From contig NZ_BILX01000018.1 in assembly GCF_004000785.1 (NCBI RefSeq), forward strand, positions 39,545-103,544: DNA of 64,000 nt, written 5' to 3'. The notes beneath the pieces are model-generated. The model ran no database searches, was not told the origin of the DNA, and saw only the letters and a list, made by a program, of their open reading frames with translations. Shown in pieces: positions 27,676 through 36,217 of this stretch (position 1 is the first letter of the stretch; each line of letters opens with the position of its first letter). The DNA is from Paenibacillus ehimensis NBRC 15659 (GTDB lineage Bacteria > Bacillota > Bacilli > Paenibacillales > NBRC-103111). The position numbers were made by a program, and so were the translations under genes.

Positions 27676-27996
27676 TTGACATACGATTCGATTTATTGGC
27701 TCATGCTGGGGGCCGGATTTGTATTCACGGGACTCGTTGGGGTTCTGATGATGTGGAAGACCGAAAAGCTGCTGCTTTCGTTTCTGGCGGGGACGGTGGT
27801 CAACGTTCTGCTGACGGCGGGCGCGGTCTGGTGGTGGTCGTCGGTGTTTGCGGGCTCCGAGCAGCAGTTTTCCCGGATGTTCGGTTTGTTCGGACTGGGA
27901 ATTTCGTTTGTGAATAATGAGGTGCTGCTGTTTTTCGCTCAACTGATCATGAAGAAAAAAATCGGCGGCGATCCGGCCCCGGACCCAGATGCCTAG
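27676..27996 (+). CDS. Small membrane protein, unknown
   Basis: About 106 aa with three membrane helices (residues about 10-30, 42-62, 72-95) and a short polar tail ending in DPAPDPDA. The start is uncertain: a TTG at 27676 has AGGAG 12 bases upstream, and a GTG at 27664 overlaps that ribosome site. It is followed by a terminator, so it is probably monocistronic. No family recognised. Confidence 0.55.
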   Translation: MTYDSIYWLMLGAGFVFTGLVGVLMMWKTEKLLLSFLAGTVVNVLLTAGAVWWWSSVFAGSEQQFSRMFGLFGLGISFVNNEVLLFFAQLIMKKKIGGDPAPDPDA

Positions 27997-28107
27997 TTAC
28001 AGTAACTATTGAAATGTAACAAAACTGTAATCTGAATTTCATCCTGCGTTAACGTTCCTTGCCTATAATAACAATCGACCCCCTTTTTAATATATACAAT
28101 CCTTGAC

Positions 28108-28145
28108 AGCCTGCAATCGCGAAGATTGCAGGCTCTTTGTTTTGC
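28108..28145 (+). terminator. Terminator after the small membrane gene
   Basis: AGCCTGCAATC pairs with GATTGCAGGCT around GCGAA, followed by TTTGTTTTG. Confidence 0.75.
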
Positions 28146-28162
28146 AGAGGTTCGTGTTTCCT

Positions 28163-29524
28163 TTACATCCCTTGATACATGCTTTCGTCGTAGCCTCTCG
28201 CAGCCGTCAGCGGATTCGAAGTCAGCTTCGGATTGTGGAAGCCGCTGGACGGGTATCTCCGGCGGATCTCGTTTGCGGAGATGGCGATCATTTTCGGCGT
28301 CAGCAGCGCGGTTTTCGTCTCCAATCTCCGCTTGCCCTGCGGGTGAATGACGTACAGCAGCCACCGCAGGTAAAGCTTGGAGCAAAATAAGAAGAGGCCC
28401 TTGGGGAGATCGGAGACGGTAAAGCCAAGCTGGGTAGCCCCGCGATGGATGATCGAGACGCCGTATAAGCCTTTCACGTCGCTTAGCGTCGGATCGCTTG
28501 CCAGTCGTTCGGATACGTGCGGCAAGCACCGCTCCATCGCGCGGATCAATTGTACGGCCAGCTGCATTGGAGATCTGGCCTGTATACCGAAGTCGAGCAG
28601 CGTCGCATTGTCAAGGTGAAGCTCCATGACGCGGTCGCCGGGTTCGATGAATTGTCCGTCGTTGAGCGGAATCCGCTTGCCATGATACCGGCACAACCGA
28701 AACTGGAGCAGCGCATTAAGCGGATCGATCGGCTGCACATGAAGCAGCCATTGAAAGAGCCGCTCCCACTGCAGCCAGACCGCGGCAATCCACCGTTTTC
28801 GCGCAGGCGGGCGATCCTCCGCTTCGTTCAGCGGGAAGCGCTCGTCAATGCGGACGAATCTAAAGCCGCGGCGCGCCGTTTCCGTCAAAAATTCATCGAG
28901 CGCGGCAATCATGAGCTCGGGCGCATCCGGGTCCGCCCCGAGCGTATCCCCGCTGTCATGAAGCACGATCACCGAACCGCTCTGAAGCTGAGCGAACAAC
29001 CGCTGCTTGATTTTGTCCTTGCCCGTCCGGTTCAGCCAATCCCCGACAATAAGCGACCAGAGCACGATGCGAAAACGCCGGGACAAGAAAAAGTCAAAGA
29101 TGTTCACAACCCCCCAGGGCGGGCGATAAAATTGAGGGGATTTGCCGGTTATCTTCTCGATCACCCCGGCGGTCCGATTAATTTGCTTTCGGACCTTCCA
29201 AGGCATCATCAAGGCATTGGTGCGGTGGACATAATTATGAACCCCGATCAGGTGGCCTTCGTTGTGCATCCGCAGAATAAGTTCGGGGTAACGCTCCGCC
29301 TTGGATCCGAGCACGAAAAAGGTCGCTTTGACGCCGTGCCGCGCCAGCAGGTCAAGCAGAATCGGCGTATATTTCGGGTCCGGACCGTCATCGAAGGTGA
29401 GCGCAATGCCGTGCTCGGTGTTTTCCTTCGGGTACGCGCCCAGCGAGAAGACGCGCATCAGAAATGTAGGAATCAGCGTATATAAAGTGAGGACGATAAC
29501 GAGAATCGTGATCGATTCAGCCAT
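28163..29524 (-). CDS. Polysaccharide deacetylase with C-terminal YkoP-like domain
   Basis: 453 aa. One N-terminal membrane helix, then a NodB deacetylase domain (residues about 35-230): LTFDDGPDPKYTP holds the Asp pair, GVHNYVHRT the His ligands, RPPWG and VLHDSGDT the later motifs. The catalytic domain faces outside and removes acetyl groups from N-acetylated glycans. The remaining 200 residues resemble the YkoP-type domain found fused to these enzymes. It overlaps the MFS gene upstream by 8 bases and is last in the three-gene envelope operon. Confidence 0.85.
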   Translation of the reverse strand: MAESITILVIVLTLYTLIPTFLMRVFSLGAYPKENTEHGIALTFDDGPDPKYTPILLDLLARHGVKATFFVLGSKAERYPELILRMHNEGHLIGVHNYVHRTNALMMPWKVRKQINRTAGVIEKITGKSPQFYRPPWGVVNIFDFFLSRRFRIVLWSLIVGDWLNRTGKDKIKQRLFAQLQSGSVIVLHDSGDTLGADPDAPELMIAALDEFLTETARRGFRFVRIDERFPLNEAEDRPPARKRWIAAVWLQWERLFQWLLHVQPIDPLNALLQFRLCRYHGKRIPLNDGQFIEPGDRVMELHLDNATLLDFGIQARSPMQLAVQLIRAMERCLPHVSERLASDPTLSDVKGLYGVSIIHRGATQLGFTVSDLPKGLFLFCSKLYLRWLLYVIHPQGKRRLETKTALLTPKMIAISANEIRRRYPSSGFHNPKLTSNPLTAARGYDESMYQGM

Positions 29525-30686
29525 GCTCCATCACTCTTTCTACAGGAACGAAACAATAAAACAAAGCAATCCCCCCTAGCAGAGCTGCACTGGTCAATAC
29601 GGCGGCCGGTTCATGAAACGCGGCGGCCAGCCATCCGCCGATCATCGGGCCGATAGCGACGCCGATCCCTTCCACACTCGAAAATAATCCCCATCCGAGA
29701 CCCTGCTGGTTTTTGGGCACATAGTCCGCCAGAAGAGCATTCCATGCCGGAAGGACGGCTGAGTAGGCAAAGCCGAGGACTGCGGCGATCAATACGGCGG
29801 CAGGCAGGGCCGTAACCCGGGTCAGAAGGAAAAGAGCGGCAGCCATCACCCCGAACCCGAAGACGAGAAACCATTTGCGTCCCAGGCGGTCGGACCATTT
29901 TCCCATCGGGATCAGGAACAGGACGGTCAAAGCGCCGCCCGCCATCAGGACGAGCGAATAGCCGCTGTGACTGATGCCCAGCGTTTTGGCGGCAAAGCCG
30001 GGCAGGATCGGGACAAGCATGCCGGCGGCCGCCGTTTGCAGAATCATGCCCGGCAGCAGCGGCTTCATCGTTTTCATTCGTTCCCACAGCAGCTCCGCCT
30101 GACGTTTCAGCGGAATGTAGGTCTGCTTGGAGGAGACTTCGTTTTTCATCCGCAGCGCGAGCAGCCACCCGAGAGCCCACAAGCCGACCATCAGCCAAAA
30201 GGAGAGCCGGTGTCCTTTATCGATCAAAAAGTTGAGCACGACCGGCCCCGACCCTAATCCGACCAGCCATATCGTGTAAAGGATGCCCATTTGGGAGGCC
30301 CGATTCTCTTCCTTAATTTTACTGAGGCAGACAAGCCATACGGGGGACACGCCGATGCCGAATACGGCGGCAGCTGCAATCAGCACCCATGCCTGATGGA
30401 AGAAATACATCGCAAGCAGGCCAAGCAGCGAAACGAACAACCCGGAATGAAGGATAAGCCGTAGCGAAAAGCGATCGAGCAAATAACCGGCCAAGCATTT
30501 GATCGCCGTATCCGAGACGTAATGAACGGACACGGCCGCGCCGACGACGGCCACGGAAAGACCGAGAATCCCCGTAGCATAGGTCGGCAAAAAGGAGACC
30601 AGATAGGCGCCCCGAACGAATTCGACTAAAAACAAAATGAGCGCGAGCGGCAGTACATCTTTGTCCATTGCGATTTTTCGCGACAC
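29517..30686 (-). CDS. MFS transporter of the envelope operon
   Basis: 389 aa with twelve predicted helices. The motif A-like loop is GYLLDRFSLRL, and GKWSDRLGRKWFLVFGFGV lies between the two halves. It sits between a processive glycosyltransferase and a NodB deacetylase with which it overlaps, so it may move a glycolipid or other envelope precursor rather than a drug. That is context-based inference; the sequence shows only a generic MFS. Confidence 0.85.
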   Translation of the reverse strand: MSRKIAMDKDVLPLALILFLVEFVRGAYLVSFLPTYATGILGLSVAVVGAAVSVHYVSDTAIKCLAGYLLDRFSLRLILHSGLFVSLLGLLAMYFFHQAWVLIAAAAVFGIGVSPVWLVCLSKIKEENRASQMGILYTIWLVGLGSGPVVLNFLIDKGHRLSFWLMVGLWALGWLLALRMKNEVSSKQTYIPLKRQAELLWERMKTMKPLLPGMILQTAAAGMLVPILPGFAAKTLGISHSGYSLVLMAGGALTVLFLIPMGKWSDRLGRKWFLVFGFGVMAAALFLLTRVTALPAAVLIAAVLGFAYSAVLPAWNALLADYVPKNQQGLGWGLFSSVEGIGVAIGPMIGGWLAAAFHEPAAVLTSAALLGGIALFYCFVPVERVMEHG

Positions 30687-30733
30687 CTGACCTAAACACC
30701 TCCTGTATCACAAGCAAAAGCCGAGCCTCCGCT

Positions 30734-31873
30734 CTAGCCAAAAAGTCCGGTCCTGGTCCGGGAGAGACCTTCGAGCATATCCTGGACGACCGCTTCCGCC
30801 GCGTCTCCGCGATACAATTCCTCCATGGCCGCCTTCATCCGTTCCGCTTGTCCGGGGAGAGAGACGATCCGCTTAACGAGCGACGTCAATTCATCCGGGC
30901 GTAGCGCAATTTCGACCGCTCCTTGCTGCGCCAGGAAGCGCGCGTTTTCTTTCTCCTGGCCCGGGAGGGGACGGAATACGATAACTGGCAGACGCATGGC
31001 TAAGGCTTCCGAGAGCGTGATGCCTCCAGCTTTCGTAATTAAGCACGACGAGATTGCCATCAGCTCGTGAATGTGTTCGACGTACCCGAGAATGCGGACG
31101 CGGGGATGCCCGGCAAACGAGGCTTCGATCTGCTCCTTGAGTGGTTTGTTTCTGCCGCACACAAAGACAAGCTCGATTTCGTCCAACTGGAGCAGCGCTT
31201 GCCCCATCCGGCTGATGTGCTTCAAGACGCCGTAGGCTCCGGCCATCAGGCAGACGACGGGCTTGGATGGGTCAATGCCGTACTTCCGGCAGACGTCCTG
31301 CTGCCCGATCGGCTCGCTGAACGGGCTGCGAAGCGGGATGCCGGACACCTCAATGCGGTGCCCGGGGACGCCGGAAGCGGCGATCTGCTGCTTTAGCTGC
31401 TCCGTGGCTACGTAATATTTATCAATATCGGGATGAATCCAGCGTTGGTGAAGGACAAAGTCGGTTAGTATGGTATACGTCCGGACGGCCGTACCGTTGC
31501 GGGACATCAGCCCGGAGACGACCGGCAGCGGAAACGTATAAACAATCGCATCGGGCTGCTCGGCTTGCAGCATTTGCTTGAATTTGCGCGTGCCGAGCCG
31601 GTTCAGCCATTTGGTAAACGCCGTATCGTGCTTTAGATGCTGGGTCCAATAAAAGCTCCAGCCGTATAAATCCGGCCCCAGGGTAGAGCTTTTCAGATAA
31701 ACGTAACGGGTGACGGCGTTCATGAGAGGATGGGCCTCCGCAAGCAGGTCCACAAGCTTGACCCGCTCGATTCCCAAGCGGGCAAAACGCTGCTGCAGCG
31801 CTTTAGCCACCTGAAGATGGCCGTCGCCGTAGCTGGCGTAGAGAATCAAAATTTTGGGGTTGGCTTCAGACAT
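30734..31873 (-). CDS. MGDG synthase-type glycosyltransferase
   Basis: 379 aa GT28-like enzyme. ILYASYGDGHLQVAKAL at the N-terminus and TILTDFVLHQRWIHPDIDKYYVAT belong to the UgtP/MGDG synthase family; VFVCGRNKPLKEQI and ITKAGGITLSEALAMRLPVI form the UDP-sugar site. Family members add glucose or galactose to diacylglycerol at the membrane face. It is the first gene of the operon behind the promoter at 31956. Confidence 0.9.
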   Translation of the reverse strand: MSEANPKILILYASYGDGHLQVAKALQQRFARLGIERVKLVDLLAEAHPLMNAVTRYVYLKSSTLGPDLYGWSFYWTQHLKHDTAFTKWLNRLGTRKFKQMLQAEQPDAIVYTFPLPVVSGLMSRNGTAVRTYTILTDFVLHQRWIHPDIDKYYVATEQLKQQIAASGVPGHRIEVSGIPLRSPFSEPIGQQDVCRKYGIDPSKPVVCLMAGAYGVLKHISRMGQALLQLDEIELVFVCGRNKPLKEQIEASFAGHPRVRILGYVEHIHELMAISSCLITKAGGITLSEALAMRLPVIVFRPLPGQEKENARFLAQQGAVEIALRPDELTSLVKRIVSLPGQAERMKAAMEELYRGDAAEAVVQDMLEGLSRTRTGLFG

Positions 31874-31955
31874 AGTTTTTCACGCACCTTAGTTCTCATT
31901 CAGATTCGCGAAACAATGGTGAAGTTTGGAATGAGGGCAATAAGGCCCCACCATT

Positions 31956-31984
31956 ATCATATACGAGTTTGCGAAAAGGTACAA
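31956..31984 (-). promoter_or_regulatory. Sigma-A-like promoter of the envelope operon
   Basis: On the minus strand TTGTAC, a 17-base spacer, then TATGAT, about 80 bases before the glycosyltransferase start. Confidence 0.6.
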
Positions 31985-32056
31985 AAAATTGAGAAAATTT
32001 TCTGCGTTTGTCCCATAGGACATCCTATTCGCCCGGGGCGGAACTTAGGCGAAAGC

Positions 32057-32087
32057 CAAAAAAATCGGCCCCTGGAAAGGAGCCGAC
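32057..32087 (-). terminator. Terminator of azoR
   Basis: On the minus strand TCGGCTCC pairs with GGGGCCGA (one G-T pair) around a short loop and is followed by TTTTTTT. Confidence 0.8.
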
Positions 32088-32107
32088 GGTGTGATGCAGC
32101 TGTGAAA

Positions 32108-32734
32108 TTAGAAGGTGGTTGCGGCTTGCGCGGCTTCGCGAAGACCGGCTTCCACGATTTCTCCGGTACGGTCCGGGAATTGGTTATGGCCTTCGACGAC
32201 GACCGTAGTCAGGTCTGTCACGCCGATGAAGCCCAAGATGGTTTTAACATAATTCAGCGACATTTCAAGGGAGGCCATCGGTCCTTCGGAATAAACGCTG
32301 CCGCGCGCGTTCAGCAGTGCGACCTTTTTCCCGGTTACGAGACCTTGCGGTCCTTGCTCCGTATATTTGAACGTTTTGCCGGCTTGGCAGAGGTAATACA
32401 GGTAAGTGGTCAATTGAGCCGGAATCGTAAAGTTCCAGAGCGGGAACGCGAAGACGACTTTGTCCGCAGCCATGAATTGATCCAGATACCCGTTGGCCAC
32501 ATCGGCCGCAGCTTTTTCTTCCGCTGTCAGCTCCATGCCTTTACCTTGCTTGAACAGACCAGTCATCATAACCGAATTGTAATAAGGCGGGTTAGCAGCA
32601 AACAGGTCAAGCTCGGTAATTTGGTCCTGCGGGTGAGCTTCGCGGTATGATTTCAGAAATTCGTCATACAGCTTTACGCTAACGGCCTGATCGGCCGGCC
32701 GGTCGTTTGCTTTAATGAAAAGTACGTTGGACAT
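32108..32734 (-). CDS. azoR: FMN-dependent NADH-azoreductase
   Basis: 208 aa flavodoxin-like quinone/azo reductase. FIKANDRPADQAVSVKLYDEFLKSYREAHP is the N-terminal FMN phosphate region, FAFPLWNFTIPAQLTTYL and ALLNARGSVYSEGP are family motifs. It reduces quinones and azo compounds by two electrons with NADH. It is monocistronic, with a terminator downstream and two dyads upstream (32792-32832) that suggest control by a YodB/HxlR- or MarR-type quinone sensor. Confidence 0.93.
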   Translation of the reverse strand: MSNVLFIKANDRPADQAVSVKLYDEFLKSYREAHPQDQITELDLFAANPPYYNSVMMTGLFKQGKGMELTAEEKAAADVANGYLDQFMAADKVVFAFPLWNFTIPAQLTTYLYYLCQAGKTFKYTEQGPQGLVTGKKVALLNARGSVYSEGPMASLEMSLNYVKTILGFIGVTDLTTVVVEGHNQFPDRTGEIVEAGLREAAQAATTF

Positions 32735-32791
32735 AAAAAGAAAGCCTCCTTTAATATGGCGAAAAAGTAATAGGGTCGAGCAAAATTAATA

Positions 32792-32832
32792 ACTTACTTT
32801 ATGTAAGTATAATAAAACATGTAACTTACTAA
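32792..32832 (-). promoter_or_regulatory. Paired dyads upstream of azoR
   Basis: ACTTAC-TTTAT-GTAAGT (32792-32808) is a perfect inverted repeat; ACTT-ACTA-AAGT follows at about 32824-32835. Both lie in the AT-rich leader 60-100 bases before azoR. Their look is that of operators for quinone-responsive repressors such as YodB; the regulator is not in view. Confidence 0.5.
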
Positions 32833-32930
32833 AGTCAAGTGTTTTATTTAATTTTAAAAATAAAAGGTATAGCGGATTTCCGGGAGTGGAAAGCTATTCG
32901 CAGCGAAGCGCTGGAAAGGGAGAAATGGCT

Positions 32931-33283
32931 ATGAATCCGATTGAACATGCAGAATGCCGACGGGTGTTGGAGCGTGGCAACCAGCTTTGCGCGGATGTGG
33001 AAGTTCGTGTCAAAGGGAGGGACAACCATCTGGTGGCGTTGTTTGCAGAGTCGCATGACAACGATTACGATATGGGGAAAAAGATACAGACCGCGATATC
33101 GATTGGTACGACAACGACTTGCATGCCGCTTATGTCGATGTCACGGAGAAGCTGTTCGCCGACGAAGCGGGAGAGACGCATTGGCACCCGAGAGAAGCGT
33201 TTAAAGAGCAGGTGCTAAGCTTCGGTGACGTTCGGGAGCAGATACGTCAGAAGCTGGAGGAAGCGAGGCTGCAGAAGGTGTAA
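32931..33283 (+). pseudogene. Unknown gene broken by a single frameshift
   Basis: An ATG 9 bases after GGAAAGGGAG opens MNPIEHAECRRVLERGNQ and continues with coding character to YDMGKK at about 33080. There the frame is lost at GGGGAAAAAG. The -1 frame continues as DTDRDIDWYDNDLHAAYVDV and runs to a stop at 33283. Joined, the two halves make a polar 117-aa protein without known domains. A mutation, an assembly error or -1 slippage on AAA-AAG could explain it. No family recognised. Confidence 0.55.
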
Positions 33284-33361
33284 TCCGTAAAGCCGGACAA
33301 CCAAAAAACAGACGGGCTTGTTGAGAAAGTGGTCGTTTACAAAAATAGAGATGCATACGGA

Positions 33362-33543
33362 GGTGGGGTATCCACTGGAGAAGCGATAGCGGCCGCCTTT
33401 GTCTTCGGGAAATGTCCGCTATTAAGCGGCTTCCAATCAAATTTCCCGAGGACCCGGGGTCCCCGCAAAGTACTCGGACTAAGCTTCCTTGATTCAACTT
33501 CACTTTGCGGGGTGGAGTAGCGGTCGGAAGTGGATACCCCACC
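33362..33543. repeat. 182-bp highly structured element with 15-bp terminal inverted repeats
   Basis: GGTGGGGTATCCACT (33362-33376) is matched perfectly by its reverse complement at 33529-33543. Inside are two arms. TCGGGAAAT/ATTTCCCGA (33405-33413 with 33441-33449) encloses CCGCT-ATTA-AGCGG. CCCCGCAAAG/CTTTGCGGGG pairs 33461-33470 with 33503-33512. GGACCC-G-GGGTCC overlaps the junction between them. No reading frame is evident. It could be a MITE-like element or a folded non-coding RNA. Confidence 0.6.
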
Positions 33544-33585
33544 CCATCGTAACCTCTATTATCTCATCTGACTACTTTATCAACT

Positions 33586-33632
33586 AATGATAGAATGTAT
33601 AAGTTTTCAGCGGACTGAACCATTCTATCATT
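33586..33632. repeat. Hairpin with 12-bp perfect arms
   Basis: AATGATAGAATG and CATTCTATCATT are perfect reverse complements around a 23-base loop that itself holds TCAG-CGGA-CTGA. No T run follows directly. It lies 43 bases after the structured element, in a gene-free stretch from 33284 to 33713. Confidence 0.5.
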
Positions 33633-33713
33633 TCAAGAAAAGCTTCCGCTAAGACACGAATGTATCTTCTTCGAAAAGGCTTCGATAAGAAGCTTTTCTT
33701 ATTTTACCGCCGT

Positions 33714-33989
33714 TCAGCGCTTCTTGTTCGCCGGGCGCGGCGCGTATTTGCGTTCGTTTCCGTCCCAACGGAAGTTCGCGATAAAAAAGCCGATAATCCC
33801 GAATACGATGATACGGATCGTAAACCAGGACGGCGTCAGCGTCTGCTGCGTCAGCCATTCGATCGCCGTAAATAGCACCGCCAGCGATATCCCCCACATG
33901 GCAACGCCGTAGTACATCACATATTTTGCTTTGCCCAATTGCCGCGTTTTTTGCCATTTGGCGGCCTTGTCTTCATTTGCAGTACTCAT
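33714..33989 (-). CDS. Small two-helix membrane protein, unknown
   Basis: 91 aa: a charged N-terminus (KAAKWQKTRQLGKAKYVMYYG), two membrane helices (about residues 28-48 and 55-72), and a basic tail (ERKYAPRPANKKR). The inside-positive pattern predicts both ends in the cytoplasm. It is single, with 420 bases of non-coding sequence on its upstream side. No family assigned. Confidence 0.65.
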   Translation of the reverse strand: MSTANEDKAAKWQKTRQLGKAKYVMYYGVAMWGISLAVLFTAIEWLTQQTLTPSWFTIRIIVFGIIGFFIANFRWDGNERKYAPRPANKKR

Positions 33990-34320
33990 GGAATGGCTGT
34001 TCCCCCCGATAGCTTCATGGACATTCCATTCGCGAAGCAGGCGGTAAATTCCTGCCTGTTCGGGAAACGTTCACATCTGAACTTTTGGAAGCGCGTGTAA
34101 GTTGAGAATAGCATTATAACATCGAATGAGCTGGTTGAATGAAAAGGTTACATTATTTTACAATGTACTCGTCCATCGTTTTTATGCGAGAAAGGAAAGG
34201 CAAAAGCGGCCAGATACGGTCGGTTTATCGATAAAATTTCAAGCTTGTACGGCTTAAATTTGAATTTGCTCACGTCCGATAGACGCTGATTTCCGCTTGG
34301 GCTCCCTGCTCATCTTTAGA

Positions 34321-34356
34321 CCATACGGGACACATGAAGAACTGTGCCCCGTATGG
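34321..34356. other. Strong hairpin upstream of the TPR gene
   Basis: CCATACGGG pairs with CCCGTATGG, and inside it CACA pairs with TGTG, around an 8-base loop. No T run follows on either strand, so it is not a simple terminator. It lies 53 bases before the TPR gene and could be a leader structure. The rest of 33990-34408 holds no gene that I can support. Confidence 0.5.
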
Positions 34357-34408
34357 CAATTTGTGGTACAATCGGTGGGAGAACAAGCGAAAGGCAGGTA
34401 CGCCAGGC

Positions 34409-35074
34409 GTGAGCAAAGTTTTAATCTTTTCTTTATTATGGTGGGTCACCGGGAATCCGTTTGTGGCCTTTCTTGTGCTGCTGATCATCCTGTACATGCT
34501 CGACCGCCGGTTTGTCGGCTTGACCCCGAGTATTTTTCAGCCGCTGAAGCGGGCGCGGCGTTTGTCCCGCTTGAAGGATGAGCTTCGGCTCAATCCGCAT
34601 CATACGTCGACCAAGCTGGAAATCGCCCGCCTTTATATGGAGCAAAAAAAATACGGCGCGGCGCTCGAACTGTTGGTTGAGGTGGCCCGGGTGATGGACG
34701 ATTCAGCGGACGTGCTCAGCGAGCAGGGCATCTGCGAGTTGAAGCTGGGTCGGACGGAGGAAGGCGAACGCCTCTTGCTGCGGGCATTGGAGCTGAACCC
34801 ACGGGTAAAATACGGCGAGCCTTATTTGCGGCTGGGCGAAGCGTTCGCAGGCAGCGATCCGGAGAAGGCGATCCGGTATCTGGAACGGTTCGGAGAGGTC
34901 AATTCTTCGTCCTGCGAAGCGTACTACCGGCTCGGGCTGCTGTTCCGGGGGCTGGGGCGAAACGAAGAAGCCCGCCGGGCGTTCCGCGAAGCGGTGGAAC
35001 TGTACCGGGGGCTTCCCAAATATAAGCGGCGCCACGAACGGCGGTGGGCGCTCCTCGCCCGTATGAAATCATAA
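34409..35074 (+). CDS. Membrane-anchored TPR protein
   Basis: 221 aa from a GTG start. A membrane helix (residues about 8-32) is followed by an RRARRLSRLKDELRLNPHH linker and four TPR-like helical hairpins: TKLEIARLYMEQKKYGAALELL, LSEQGICELKLGRTEEGERLLLRALELNP, PYLRLGEAFAGSDPEKAIRYLE and YYRLGLLFRGLGRNEEARRAFREAVELY. It resembles the cytoplasmic-side scaffold proteins of the YrrB type. It converges with thiO and overlaps it by 6 bases. Partner unknown. Confidence 0.75.
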   Translation: MSKVLIFSLLWWVTGNPFVAFLVLLIILYMLDRRFVGLTPSIFQPLKRARRLSRLKDELRLNPHHTSTKLEIARLYMEQKKYGAALELLVEVARVMDDSADVLSEQGICELKLGRTEEGERLLLRALELNPRVKYGEPYLRLGEAFAGSDPEKAIRYLERFGEVNSSSCEAYYRLGLLFRGLGRNEEARRAFREAVELYRGLPKYKRRHERRWALLARMKS

Positions 35075-36217
35075 GACGGCGGCTGTACCGGCGGCAGCCC
35101 GGGCGGGCGTGAACGGCGTCAAGTCCGCCGAAGTCGGCCGGCCCTGCGCCAGCTCGGCGACAATCCGTGCGGTGGCCGGTGCGAGCAGAATGCCGTTGCG
35201 GTAGTGGCCGGTAGCGAAAATCAAGCCGGGCGCCGCGTCCCACGTTCCGAGGAACGGCAGGCCGTCCCGCGTGCCGGGACGAAGACCCGCCCAAGTCGAG
35301 ATGAATTCGGCATCGGCAAGCCGCGGCAGCAGCGCCGCCGCTTTGGCGTGCAGTTCGGCGATCGCCTTGGCGGTCGGCCGCTTGTCGAAGCCGGCTTCCG
35401 TCTGGGTTGCGCCGACAATGCAGCTGCCGTCCCGTTTCGGTACGACATAGCACCCTTTGGTGAAGACGGTGGAGCGGATGAGCGGCGCTTCGGTTTTGAG
35501 CGACATGCACTGGCCCTTGACCGGAAACATCGGCAAGCTCAGCCCGAGCGGCTCGGTCAATGCCGGGCTCCAAGCGCCCGCAGCGAGCACGACGAGGTCC
35601 GCGTACAGCGGGCCTTCCGACGTCTGTACGCCGCGGATCCGGCCGCTTCCGGGTTCCGTCAACAGCCGGATGACCGGCGTCCACTCGCGGATGGCGCAGC
35701 CCTGCTTGGCTATCGCGGCCTGCAGCGTCTTGGCGAGCCAGACCGGGTGCACGTGATGATCGGCAGGCAAATACAGCCCGCCGCGCACGGCGTTGGTCAG
35801 CTCGGGCTCCAGCTTCAGCATCTCTGCAGGCTGAACCCATTCGGCGTCCCGGATCCACGACAAACGGCCGCGCAGCTCGGCCTCGTCTTCTTCCGTAAGG
35901 GCCGCGCGGACGATTCCCTCAGCCACATATTGGGCCGTAAGGCCGCTGACCTGCTCCAGCTCGTCTGTCCAAGCGCGGTACAGCTGCTGGCTCAGACGGC
36001 ACAGCTCGTAAAAAGGGCCGGGCCGGTGCGTTTCGGATTGAGCCCCCAGCATCCCTGCGGCGGCGGTGGACGCCTCCTGATTCAGCGCCCCCTTCTCGAT
36101 CAGCGTGCAGGCAAAGCCGGCCTTGCCGAGCTCATAGGCCGCGCTGCAGCCAATAATGCCGCCGCCGACGATGATAACGGTCGGCTTGGTGCCCGTATGA
36201 CTTGAATCCGTACTCAT
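35069..36217 (-). CDS. thiO: Glycine oxidase
   Basis: 382 aa. VIIVGGGIIGCSAAYELGKAGFACTLIEKG is the FAD Rossmann motif; HVHPVWLAKTLQAA, FPVKGQCMSL, GATQTEAGFDKRPT and GLRPGTRDGLPFLG follow the ThiO/DAO pattern. It oxidises glycine to the imine used in thiazole synthesis. Its start overlaps the stop of the tenI-like gene (ATGA), placing it second in a thiamine operon. No thiS, thiG or thiF follows in the window, because the next gene converges. Confidence 0.92.
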   Translation of the reverse strand: MSTDSSHTGTKPTVIIVGGGIIGCSAAYELGKAGFACTLIEKGALNQEASTAAAGMLGAQSETHRPGPFYELCRLSQQLYRAWTDELEQVSGLTAQYVAEGIVRAALTEEDEAELRGRLSWIRDAEWVQPAEMLKLEPELTNAVRGGLYLPADHHVHPVWLAKTLQAAIAKQGCAIREWTPVIRLLTEPGSGRIRGVQTSEGPLYADLVVLAAGAWSPALTEPLGLSLPMFPVKGQCMSLKTEAPLIRSTVFTKGCYVVPKRDGSCIVGATQTEAGFDKRPTAKAIAELHAKAAALLPRLADAEFISTWAGLRPGTRDGLPFLGTWDAAPGLIFATGHYRNGILLAPATARIVAELAQGRPTSADLTPFTPARAAAGTAAVL

